Assembly: GCF_000002515.2 (NCBI RefSeq)
Contig: NC_006037.1
Location: 744,001-808,000 of the forward strand
Length of the DNA: 64,000 bases
Direction of reading: 5' to 3'
Source of the DNA: Kluyveromyces lactis
Taxonomy: Eukaryota; Ascomycota; Saccharomycetes; Saccharomycetales; Saccharomycetaceae
Numbering within the stretch: position 1 is the stretch's first letter; every line of letters starts with the position of its first letter. The notes beneath the pieces were generated by a model, which saw only the letters and a list, made by a program, of their open reading frames with translations, was not told the DNA's origin and ran no database searches. Below are positions 19,441-28,564 of this stretch, piece by piece. A program made the translations under genes and the position numbers.

Positions 19441-19945
19441 ATTGAATACTGAATCTCTAATGATATAAATATAAGTAGAATAAAATTAAAAGGATATAGA
19501 CCCTATCTTCTTAGTCACAATGAATTCAGTGCTCACCAGTAAGTATTATTCAATGTAGATCTATTCTATTACATTGGTAATCAAACCTCTTCTGTTTTTT
19601 TTTTATAAAGATGACATCTTCATTTCTTGCATTCCATTTCGATTCACTGATTTTTTTTTTAGATTTTCTGCTTCGTTAAAGGATATTCAGCTAAACAAAC
19701 CTTTAAAATTATAAACAAATGCAATCAACAACCTTCTTGAAGACATAATAGATGATCTATTCTGGGGAGAAGAAGTCAGTCTAGTGGTGCAAGACAAGGT
19801 TCGGTTTGGTGATACTTGGTATTAGTACTTTAATTTTTTTTTTATCAGCTGCTGTCAAATCAAAATATTCGATAAAATCATTCGATATTCATTAATAGAA
19901 GAGAAGACTGGGATTGCAATCTAGCCACACTTTTAGGGTTCTACG
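19441..19945. other. Divergent spacer, EFM5 / TFC3
   Basis: This 505-bp spacer has several T runs (about 19599-19610, 19651-19660, 19838-19847). A short ATG frame at 19520 followed by GTAAGT was considered as a spliced mini-gene and rejected for lack of a branch site. I see no gene. Confidence 0.4.
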
Positions 19946-22900
19946 ATGACTGAAACTACTGTTTTATCACCAGATGAATTAGTACAAAAAGTGATTGATG
20001 AAATATCATTTAGGAAAGGACGGATTTCTCTGAATGAGCTCTGGGATTATGCTTCAGAATACGTTGATTTGAATGATGACAATATGAAAGGCTATACACT
20101 AAGCAATGTTTTAGCGCATCCTGATACGATCTTGTTATTATCAGGAAAGATCGTCAACAAAAGTTCGATGCAGTACGAAGATGTAGTAAAGAATGCAGAT
20201 TCTGTGCAAATTGGAATTACAGATGATAGGTTATGGTTGACCTTAACTGGTCATACGAAGAAAGAGGCCTCCGTTGTTGGTCTCGCATTTGATTTGTTAC
20301 TTGAAGTTGCAGCATCTAAGGATAAAGGTATCAATACTATGGAGCTAGCCAAGAACACAGGGCAAGATCCCAGAAGTGTAACGGGCAGGATCAAAAAGTT
20401 TTCGCATTTAGTAACAATGAACCAGCTGGTGTATAAGGGTCATTTAGTAAAATCGTTAACGTTAAACCGCTTCGTTACTGAAAAACAGAAGAAACCATAC
20501 GTCAACATCAAACAACATTTGTCTGAGATCGTACAGGTTGTAAAGAACTCCAAAAATGGCGTCCGCCAAGTGATCGATTTGAAAAGAGAAATGGGGTTCG
20601 ATAAAGAGAAAAGATTGTCCAAAGCTTTCACATCTGCTATTTCTTGGTTAGATCAACAAGGTTACTTGAAGAAAGTTATCGTTATATCGCCTGCAAACCC
20701 CTCAATAAAGATACGATGCGTCCAGTTCGTAAAATCCTATTTTCCAGAAGAAGTTACTGGAAACAATGAGTTCGAAGATGAAAGCGCTGATGAAGACGAG
20801 AACGAAGGTGATGGAGATGAAGGTGGTACGGGTAACGATGATGTTGAAAAGACGTCGTTGGATGAAGAGGAGTTAATGGAAGGCTTTGACAAAGTCAATG
20901 CCACGAATATACTACAAGATTCAAATTTGGTAATACAAGAAGCTCCATCTGAGAAAAAAGAAGTTACCATCAATAGATTCTACCCGCTACAAACACAAAT
21001 ATATTCCATGGCTGATAAAGCTGGGTTGACGGGTATTTCTACCTTGGACCTAATATCTAAATTTGTGGGACCAGATTATAAAAGATGTTTTTCTAAGAAC
21101 ACTGAGTATTTCATTGAGGGGACAAGCCAGAAATCATCCAAGTCCTTTTCAGATAATGATATCGGATTGGTTAAAATATATGATTTTGAAGGAAAGAAGA
21201 AATTCCATCGGATATTCACTAAGAAGAACTTCGCCAGATTGACTGATCAAGAGGCTGGAAGCAGACATAAGAGTTTGCCCGAAATCGAAGAACAACCTCA
21301 CACGTTAGAAGAGTTAAGTAAAATGAATTTTGTACCACTCAATGCTTCGTTGAGGTACATGAATGACGGAGATAAGGACGTTTTCTTTTGGCACGGTGAA
21401 TTGGATATTCCTGCGAGCACCAAAACGTCAGTACGAGGAAGAAAGAGAATAACGTTACCAGATGCCGCTGCGAAACCCAAGCGTATTAAGGTTGCTAACC
21501 CTACAGTCGACATGAAAATTGAACATGATGAGCCGCAAATCGCAAGAAATGGTACTAGCATTACCGTTAATGGTTTTACTGGTAGTTCTTTGAAGTCAAT
21601 CCAGAGACAGAAGGCCTTGCTTACAGTTTTAAAGAATAGTGGTGGAGTTCGTTTCATTGGTGATAAATTCTATGACTCGATATCAAAAAGCATGGGGACC
21701 GACATGATCTTGGATAAAAAAACTTTGAAGAAAGAGTCAGAGATCTTGGCGGAGTCTGGAAAACTAAAAATTGTCGAAGATCCAAATACCAGAAGGCGCT
21801 TGCTCTGTTTACCTGAAATTTCGGATGAAAAGATAGAGGAGTATTTAATAGATTCAAAAGATACCAGAGGAAAGTTCAATACTGAAGTGGTTTGCAAGGA
21901 GGATATCTATTTCTTCGATCAGACTGAAAAAGATAGGTTCCACAGATCTGCCAAAGCAGCTAAGCGAATCAAGGAATTCGAACGTAAAAATAAAAAGGGT
22001 CAATCTTCAACAGCTGTTGATGTATCTATAGAACCAGCTTTAGCCCCTAAGAAGCTCAGAAAAAGAACAACTGCTGCCAAAAAGGGTGCTTCCACCAAAG
22101 AAGCCAAGCCTTCCTCCAAATCCAAATCTAAAAAGACGGAGATTCCTAGCAACATTCGTACCACTTTCCATTCTGGAACCAAGGAGGGCATCACTGCATT
22201 GGTTTATGCTGTGGCTATCACTAAAAGCATTAAGGGACAAATAGCTTGGGATGAAATAACGAAACTTTTCCCTCATAATGCTATTGAAAATTTGAAGAAA
22301 CAGTGGAGGGTTAAAAGAGTTAGAATGGGAGAATCTGGGTGGAGAGCCTTAATGGAAAAATGGCGTAAAATAATGGTGGAAGCCATCAAGGATGAAAGAG
22401 CAACACTTGCTGATGCGGAACAGTTGAATTTAGTGAAGTTGGTCGACCTCTGGCTAAGTGTGGAAAAGGATTCCACTCACACCGTCAAACTATACAAAGA
22501 ATACTCCGTTAATCGGGCAAAATATACATTCGTGCCATTGACTAACAAAAGTAAAACAGAAACTAAGGGAAAAGGTATTGCAATGTCTTCAATGATTCAA
22601 CGTGAATGTTTCCTTTTAAACAAGAAGTATTCTTACCAAGAGTCAGTCCAACCCAAGAGTAAATCTGTCGAAGATGAAATTAAAACAGTTGTTAGATCAA
22701 TGCTGTTCGACAAAACATTGGTAGAAGCTGGTGAAGTTGATATTTTGCAACAATTTAACCACGAACAAGTGGATAAAGTCATCTTGGACATGGCTAAAGA
22801 AAGACTCGTTACATTCGTAGATTCTTCGAAGTTACAGTTGACAGATAAGATATATGACGTTTTGAAGTATCTTGGTGACCCATCTTTCTTGGAAAACTCT

Positions 22901-23434
22901 TCAGCTTTTAGAAAGACGCTAATTGAATTGTTCAACAATAAAAACACTTTAGTGCTCAGTGAAGAACCTCAACGTCATATTCCATGCGTGTTACTTGACG
23001 TGATTGATAATTTCAATATCAAGAGCGCAGTGGTTCCGTTGGAAGTGCAGCACAAAAAAATGTACTACACAACACGACAATACGAAGTCCGTGCACTTAC
23101 ACCTCCGTTGGTGTTTTATAGCGTCGATACAATTAAAGAGAAGAAGGTGAAGAAAGTAAACATTCCAGTCAATAAACCATTTTCTCGTCTATGGATAAAC
23201 GGAAATTCTGAAATACGTCCATCGGTGTGGAAATCAGTCATTAGTATACTACTAAAGGAGATACTTTTCAATCCTGGGATCACTGAAAGTGTAATATCAA
23301 ATAGATACGCCACATTATTATCTTCTGAAGAAGTTTCCGAGGTCGTAAAATGGTTATCAAATACTCAAAGGATATCTGCAATTGATTATGGAGGATATAC
23401 AGTATGCGATGGTTGGTACTTCGCATTGGGTTAA
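19946..23434 (+). CDS. TFC3: TFIIIC subunit tau138, B-block binding
   Basis: Tfc3 is the largest TFIIIC subunit and contacts the B block of tRNA genes and the 5S gene system, recruiting TFIIIB and Pol III. The 1162-residue product matches yeast Tfc3 (1160) across its length. It has an N-terminal winged-helix part (PDELVQKV, residues 9-16), the B-block-binding segment GINTMELAKNTGQDPRSVTGRIKKF (about 131-155), an acidic linker (about 275-310), basic Lys-rich stretches (about 680-735), and the C-terminal WLSNTQRISAIDYGGYTVCDGWYFALG. Unlike the S. cerevisiae gene, the frame is continuous where that gene carries its intron. It is YAL001C by position, which is next to CEN1 in S. cerevisiae. Confidence 0.97.
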   Translation: MTETTVLSPDELVQKVIDEISFRKGRISLNELWDYASEYVDLNDDNMKGYTLSNVLAHPDTILLLSGKIVNKSSMQYEDVVKNADSVQIGITDDRLWLTLTGHTKKEASVVGLAFDLLLEVAASKDKGINTMELAKNTGQDPRSVTGRIKKFSHLVTMNQLVYKGHLVKSLTLNRFVTEKQKKPYVNIKQHLSEIVQVVKNSKNGVRQVIDLKREMGFDKEKRLSKAFTSAISWLDQQGYLKKVIVISPANPSIKIRCVQFVKSYFPEEVTGNNEFEDESADEDENEGDGDEGGTGNDDVEKTSLDEEELMEGFDKVNATNILQDSNLVIQEAPSEKKEVTINRFYPLQTQIYSMADKAGLTGISTLDLISKFVGPDYKRCFSKNTEYFIEGTSQKSSKSFSDNDIGLVKIYDFEGKKKFHRIFTKKNFARLTDQEAGSRHKSLPEIEEQPHTLEELSKMNFVPLNASLRYMNDGDKDVFFWHGELDIPASTKTSVRGRKRITLPDAAAKPKRIKVANPTVDMKIEHDEPQIARNGTSITVNGFTGSSLKSIQRQKALLTVLKNSGGVRFIGDKFYDSISKSMGTDMILDKKTLKKESEILAESGKLKIVEDPNTRRRLLCLPEISDEKIEEYLIDSKDTRGKFNTEVVCKEDIYFFDQTEKDRFHRSAKAAKRIKEFERKNKKGQSSTAVDVSIEPALAPKKLRKRTTAAKKGASTKEAKPSSKSKSKKTEIPSNIRTTFHSGTKEGITALVYAVAITKSIKGQIAWDEITKLFPHNAIENLKKQWRVKRVRMGESGWRALMEKWRKIMVEAIKDERATLADAEQLNLVKLVDLWLSVEKDSTHTVKLYKEYSVNRAKYTFVPLTNKSKTETKGKGIAMSSMIQRECFLLNKKYSYQESVQPKSKSVEDEIKTVVRSMLFDKTLVEAGEVDILQQFNHEQVDKVILDMAKERLVTFVDSSKLQLTDKIYDVLKYLGDPSFLENSSAFRKTLIELFNNKNTLVLSEEPQRHIPCVLLDVIDNFNIKSAVVPLEVQHKKMYYTTRQYEVRALTPPLVFYSVDTIKEKKVKKVNIPVNKPFSRLWINGNSEIRPSVWKSVISILLKEILFNPGITESVISNRYATLLSSEEVSEVVKWLSNTQRISAIDYGGYTVCDGWYFALG

Positions 23435-23755
23435 AGATCTTTTTCGATCCTATAGATATGAGAAGATTATTATGTAGAGAGTATGTGACTGTTTATATAT
23501 GTAATATTATTATAGTATTAAATGATCTAAGGAACCAAAGTGAGGTAGACGACACTCGAAATCCTGTCATGACAATGGCAGATTTGTATGCGATCTATCC
23601 AATTTTTTTTTTTCCGTTCTTTCATTTAAAAAAAAAACAAGGTATGGAAAATATTGAAATAAGAGAAATGAAAGATTGAATATCGTTACTTCCATCGCTT
23701 TGTCAATGCAAGAGCAGCAAGCACAAGCAGTTTCAGACACTGTGCCGGACCTGTG
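23435..23755. other. Spacer TFC3-NUP60 (site of CEN1 in S. cerevisiae order)
   Basis: In S. cerevisiae the centromere of chromosome I separates these two genes. Here the 321-bp spacer has T and A runs but no CDEI-CDEIII arrangement, so no functional centromere remains. It contains the NUP60 promoter. Confidence 0.6.
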
Positions 23756-25534
23756 ATGACAAATAATAGGAAGTCCTATATTGTGAGGAACTCTATAGCT
23801 CCTTACAAGAAACCTACACACTCAGTTGTAACAGGAAACTCAAGGGTATGTTTTGAATGTTTTCTGCTATAGGCAGTCCATATTTTTGATACTCAACGAT
23901 TAATCATCGACGAAAAGAGGCAATGTGTATCATAATATTGCTATAAACTACAGAGTACTAACCTATTTTTATTGCCATCTAAATGATGGAACTATTGGAT
24001 TTAGAAACCTTCTTTCTTTAATAAAATCAAATCTTTCTTCCAAAACCAAGAGGTCCGACAGAAGGAAGCGAAAAATGAACCAAAACATATAGCGAACGGG
24101 CAAAGAAGATCTACGTCGTCCTTCAGTGTTCCAGGGGGATTTTACGATTCTCAGGCGGCAGCAGAAAGTAGTGCAATTTTATCGAGAGCACTCGGAGCTC
24201 AGACTGCAGAAAGCACTTTTGCTGATGATAATGAAGCAGAAGAGGAAGATCCTAACGTATCCAATGCGAAACTCGCATCCTTTTTCCAAGAGAAGGGTGA
24301 TCGTCCATTGACGGAAATGGAAATGGAAGGCGTGATCTCCGTGATGAAAAGATGTCGATCAGTGTCATCAACTCCTTTTGGAAGCCGAATCATCAGCGAA
24401 TCGAAGACCATTCCTAATAGCAAAGTTTTAAGAACAACTTCGGAATCTGTAGCCACTCCATTGAAGGCTACATCATACACACCAAGATACGAGGATTCAT
24501 CGGTCGGAAACAATTCCATTAGAAGCACGAGATCCTCGGTAACTAGACGTATATTCGACTACTCTAAGGTCCCATCACCGTACAGAACCACTGTATATAA
24601 ATACAGTGCTGCCACTTTGCCAAGTAAAAGTGCGAATGCTACTTTACCATTACAACCAACTGAAACGAAAAATAAGATTACGCGGAATAGGAGTCCACCT
24701 AAGAAGTTAAGCAATACTGCATCTGCGTTGATGTCAATACTCGATGGAGATAACGATAGAAACGATCACACAAAACTATCAATAGCGTCCAACTTGGCAA
24801 ATCCTTACTCATCACATGTGTCGAGGGTTCGCAAGAGCAAACCAATTGCAGAAACAACAACACATTCTCCAAGTACGCCTGCAAAAGTGACGGATAAACC
24901 TCACGTTGATCATCAAGAATCGTCAAACACTGGTTTACAAACAAACACTTCTTTAAAAGAAATTTCTAAATCGGTCAATGGAGTCAGCCATCCTGAAGAA
25001 CCTCACAAGGTCGAGGAGCCAAATACTTTGAACAACAACAATACTACCCAATATAAACCAAGTGTTTCTTCATCGTTGAGACAGACAGTAGTCGCAGAAA
25101 CATCTCCTGCGAAAGACCAGACCACTAAGCAACTGTCTGCAGAACAGATATTTGGGAACAGTAATAGTAATAAGCCTGCCTCTAGTTTCAGTTTCAGCTT
25201 CCAAAAACCTGAGCCATTTGTTCTACCATCAATGGGATCCACTTCCGAAAACAACAAGACCGATTCTATTGAAAGTAAAACCGGCTTGAAGGCTCCACCG
25301 AAATCAAAACTGTCTCCACTACCCACTGTCGAATCACCCTCGATAATAGAGCCAGAAGCAGAAATAGGCGACAAAATAGATCCTAACACTACTTCAAAGA
25401 TTCCAGCCCCAGCGGTGATTTCAACTAAAATGCAAGACCAATTTACATTTGGTGAGGTACCAAAGAGCAACGTTGATCCAGCTTCCATTGACAAAGCTAA
25501 AGTTGAACAATATAAATCCATGTTCATATTTTAA
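23756..25534 (+). CDS. NUP60: Nuclear basket nucleoporin Nup60 (two exons)
   Basis: Nup60 anchors the nuclear basket to the pore membrane and binds Nup2 and Mlp proteins. The proposed gene has exon 1 at 23756-23845 (30 codons, MTNNRKSYIVRNSIAPYKKP), an intron at 23846-24004, and exon 2 at 24005-25534 (509 codons). This gives 539 residues, the same length as S. cerevisiae Nup60. Exon 2 starts with KPSFFNKIKSFFQ, matching the membrane-binding amphipathic helix of Nup60; SVPGGFYDSQ, NVSNAKLASFFQEKG and LANPYSSHVSRVRK follow. The C-terminus has FSFSF and FTFG repeats and ends KSMFIF. A frame beginning at 24308 alone would miss all conserved N-terminal parts. Neighbours match YAR002W. Confidence 0.92.
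23846..24004 (+). other. Intron in NUP60
   Basis: This 159-nt phase-0 intron has the perfect 5' site GTATGT (23846-23851), the perfect branch site TACTAAC (23956-23962), and the first downstream AG (TTTAG, ending at 24004) as acceptor, about 42 nt from the branch A. Translation across the junction restores similarity to Nup60 on both sides. S. cerevisiae NUP60 has no intron. Confidence 0.92.
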
Positions 25535-25620
25535 ACAGAAAGTGTAGATTTTATAACTGCATATATTTGCCGAATTTTTAATGTATTTGAATAGTATACG
25601 TTCATTTCATTTACATCCAG

Positions 25621-25642
25621 ATATATATATATATATATATAT
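25621..25642. repeat. (AT)11 microsatellite
   Basis: A 22-bp pure AT dinucleotide run lies between the convergent ends of NUP60 and ERP1. Confidence 0.95.
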
Positions 25643-25696
25643 ACTTTAATTTCATAGAGAAAAGGGTAAATTGAGCAGGGAACGGTACCCAGCTTC

Positions 25697-26350
25697 TTAC
25701 AAAACCTTTTGCTTAACGAAGAATGTACGTAGGTGGGACAATTGCCAAGCACAGGTGCCTCCAAGAACGATCAACGAAACGATAGACCACCACATGGCGC
25801 GAGAATTGGCAGACTCTGAAGCATCTCTGAACATCGCCTCACGTTCTCTAACCAAATCCTGCTCTCTTCTAATACCATTAACCTTATCTATCAATATTTG
25901 GACCTTATTCTGTAACGTTTGAATAGTAGACTTCTTCTTAGAATCGACTTCGGCAAGGGAACCAACTTGGAATTCAATGTCCATCATAGTCTTAACACGG
26001 CCACCACGGCTGGTTGGTTGGAAACAGATCAAATGCTCACCACTTTGCATAGCAGTAAATGTGAAGTCCCCGCTGGCACTTCCCTTCTGATTCACGACAC
26101 GATGGTTGTTATCAAACACTTCTTCAACCATAATTTGAACAGATGTTTCCTGACCATTGTTCAAAACATATGCTTCCTCGGAGTTATCATAAATACTCAA
26201 CTGATACTTACCCTTTAGCAACGTATCCTTTGTTAATTCCTTATGGAAACATCTACGCTCACCGGTGTTCCCATAGTAATAGAAAGCATATGCGTTCAGT
26301 GGTAATTGGAATAACACCAATAATTGTAATAAAACCTGGAACATAAACAT
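25697..26350 (-). CDS. ERP1: p24-family cargo receptor of COPII vesicles
   Basis: p24 proteins cycle between ER and Golgi and help package cargo such as GPI-anchored proteins. The 217-residue type I membrane protein has a signal peptide (MFMFQVLLQLLVLFQLPLNA, residues 1-20), then AFYYYGNTGERRCFHKEL starting the GOLD domain. The GOLD domain carries the second cysteine in the GEHLICFQP segment. A coiled-coil neck (about 130-170), a transmembrane segment (about 186-205), and a short cytosolic tail FFVKQKVL with the FF ER-exit signal and lysines complete the protein. Position next to NUP60 and SWD1 matches ERP1 (YAR002C-A); in S. cerevisiae the duplicated partner is ERP6 near CEN7. Confidence 0.93.
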   Translation of the reverse strand: MFMFQVLLQLLVLFQLPLNAYAFYYYGNTGERRCFHKELTKDTLLKGKYQLSIYDNSEEAYVLNNGQETSVQIMVEEVFDNNHRVVNQKGSASGDFTFTAMQSGEHLICFQPTSRGGRVKTMMDIEFQVGSLAEVDSKKKSTIQTLQNKVQILIDKVNGIRREQDLVREREAMFRDASESANSRAMWWSIVSLIVLGGTCAWQLSHLRTFFVKQKVL

Positions 26351-26988
26351 CTTTGATTTTTCCTCAGTTGAATTATCCTATATGTTACGCTCTCACTCCT
26401 AACACACTACTATTGTACAGCGCAGTACTGGCAATTCCTATCCTTGGTCTCTTGCCCTGTGTACATACGTGTTTAAATCAAAGATCTTTAAAACAAGTTT
26501 CGAGTTTTCCAAATTTTAGGTGTTGAAGCAATGAAAAAAAAAAAGCTCGAACAAAAATTGACGAAAAGGACGCGACAACTGGGGAAAGCTGGGTCAATTG
26601 AGTCGCTGAAGGGACACTCCATTCGTCATTGAGTGGTATTTATGTGGCTAATTATGTATAAATATCCTGGGGTACGCAGAACTCCTTTCTCTTGTCTCTT
26701 GTCTCTTGCTACATCTGGAGGTGATACCATTCAAGAATGTGTAAAAATTGAAGATATAGATAATCTTGTGTCTTTACATACCTCACTCTACGTTCTATAG
26801 TGTACCATTACCCAACATACAATTATCAGTTATACGCAACCAGAACTGTCCGGATCTCATTTCTTATCCCGTTGTATGTTTTATTAATGTAGTTTCCTGC
26901 TTTATAAATGGAAAACAATTTACATCTCATCGATTAAGTAGTAGAGTCCTACTTCTGTGGAGAAATCAGTAACAACGAAGCACACATC
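26351..26988. other. Divergent spacer, ERP1 / SWD1
   Basis: This 638-bp spacer contains promoters for the two flanking genes. An imperfect repeat of CTCTTGTCTCTTGTCTCTTG lies near 26690-26707. I see no gene. Confidence 0.4.
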
Positions 26989-28308
26989 ATGGCAAACCTC
27001 TTGTTACAGGACCCCTTTGGTGTCTTGAAGGAATACCCTGAGAAATTGACCCATACGTTGGAAGTTCCTGTTGCTGCGGTATGTGTGAAGTTCAGCCCCA
27101 GAGGAGATTACTTAGCCGTTGGTTGTTCTAATGGTGCCATTATCATCTACGATATGGATAGTTTGAAGCCAATTGCTATGTTGGGTACGCATTCTGGTGC
27201 TCATACAAGATCCGTACAGTCAGTCTGTTGGTCAAACGACGGTCGATATCTGTGGTCCAGTGGTAGAGATTGGTACGCCAAGCTTTGGGATATGACTCAA
27301 CCGACCAAGTGTTTCCAACAGTACAAGTTCGATGGTCCGTTATGGTCTTGCCATGTGGTACGATGGAACGTATGCATAGTGACTGTGGTTGAAGAGCCAA
27401 CCGCATATGTATTAACGTTAACAGACCGACAGAATGCGTTTCATTGTTTCCCGCTATTGGAACAAGATCAAGATATCTCTGGACATGGATACACCTTAGT
27501 CGCTTGTCCACACCCAACTATAGAATCCATTATCATTACGGGGACCTCAAAGGGATGGATTAATGCGTTTCAATTGGATCTTGAATCTGGGTTCGAGGAT
27601 AAGATACGATGCTGTTATGAAGAGAAAATCGCTAATGCTAATATAAAACAAATCATTATATCACCATCAGGGACTAGAATCGCCATCAATGGCTCGGATA
27701 GAACCATAAGACAGTACCAATTGATAGTAGAAGATAATGAGAGCGAAGGGGGTTCTTCACACTCAGTTTCGATTGAATTGGAACACAAGTACCAGGATAT
27801 TATCAACAGATTGCAATGGAATACAATATTCTTTAGTAACCATTCTGGAGAATATCTAGTAGCAAGTGCCCACGGTTCTTCTGCCCATGATTTATATTTA
27901 TGGGAAACAAGCTCTGGTAGTCTTGTGCGAGTCTTAGAAGGTGCAGACGAAGAACTATTGGACATAGATTGGAATTTTTACAGTATGCGAATCGCAAGTA
28001 ATGGTTTCGAATCTGGATGGGTTTACATGTGGTCCATAGTAATACCACCGAAATGGAGCGCTCTTGCTCCAGATTTCGAAGAAGTGGAAGAGAACATCGA
28101 TTACCAAGAGAAAGAAAACGAATTCGATATAATGGACGATGATAACAATCTACAGGCCATGACGGAAGCAGAAGAAATCGCAATAGATTTATGTACTCCA
28201 GAAAAATACGACGTTAGAGGAAACGATATATCAATGCCAAGTTTTGTTATACCTATAGATTACGAAGGTGTCATCATTCAACAACATTGGGCTCATCAGG
28301 AGCAGTAA
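26989..28308 (+). CDS. SWD1: COMPASS subunit Swd1 (WD40)
   Basis: Swd1 (RbBP5 family) is a core subunit of COMPASS, the Set1 complex that methylates histone H3 lysine 4. The 439-residue product starts MANLLLQDPFGVLKEYPEKL as in the family. Seven WD-type blades are recognisable from about residue 20, for example VKFSPRGDYLAVGCSNGAII, VCWSNDGRYLWSSGRD and IDWNFYSMRIASNGFESGWV. An acidic C-terminal tail (VEENIDYQEKENEFDIMDDD) leads to the conserved Lys/Tyr stretch near the end. The gene is YAR003W by position. Confidence 0.96.
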   Translation: MANLLLQDPFGVLKEYPEKLTHTLEVPVAAVCVKFSPRGDYLAVGCSNGAIIIYDMDSLKPIAMLGTHSGAHTRSVQSVCWSNDGRYLWSSGRDWYAKLWDMTQPTKCFQQYKFDGPLWSCHVVRWNVCIVTVVEEPTAYVLTLTDRQNAFHCFPLLEQDQDISGHGYTLVACPHPTIESIIITGTSKGWINAFQLDLESGFEDKIRCCYEEKIANANIKQIIISPSGTRIAINGSDRTIRQYQLIVEDNESEGGSSHSVSIELEHKYQDIINRLQWNTIFFSNHSGEYLVASAHGSSAHDLYLWETSSGSLVRVLEGADEELLDIDWNFYSMRIASNGFESGWVYMWSIVIPPKWSALAPDFEEVEENIDYQEKENEFDIMDDDNNLQAMTEAEEIAIDLCTPEKYDVRGNDISMPSFVIPIDYEGVIIQQHWAHQEQ

Positions 28309-28564
28309 GAACTTATTTACTTCCCCATACGTATTGTATTTAACCTTATTAGTATAAGTAATTGAAAGTTTCTTAAAAATTCGAAATAAGAAATTGGCCA
28401 AACAAAGACTATGGGCATTTCAACGGTGAAGAACAGAGGATTGCATTCGATTGGAACGAAACTGTCAGTTGTATAAATATACCGGGGGTAGTGTGTAAAT
28501 TGAGGAATTCTTTGAGGAGCCTAGATTGGAATATTTCAAAGGGAAACCAGGGCAAATAGCAGAG

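Noticed and set aside
19520-19540. Short ATG frame followed by GTAAGT between EFM5 and TFC3, as a possible first exon
   Set aside because: No branch site or matching second exon follows in the spacer, and TFC3 has its own complete N-terminus.
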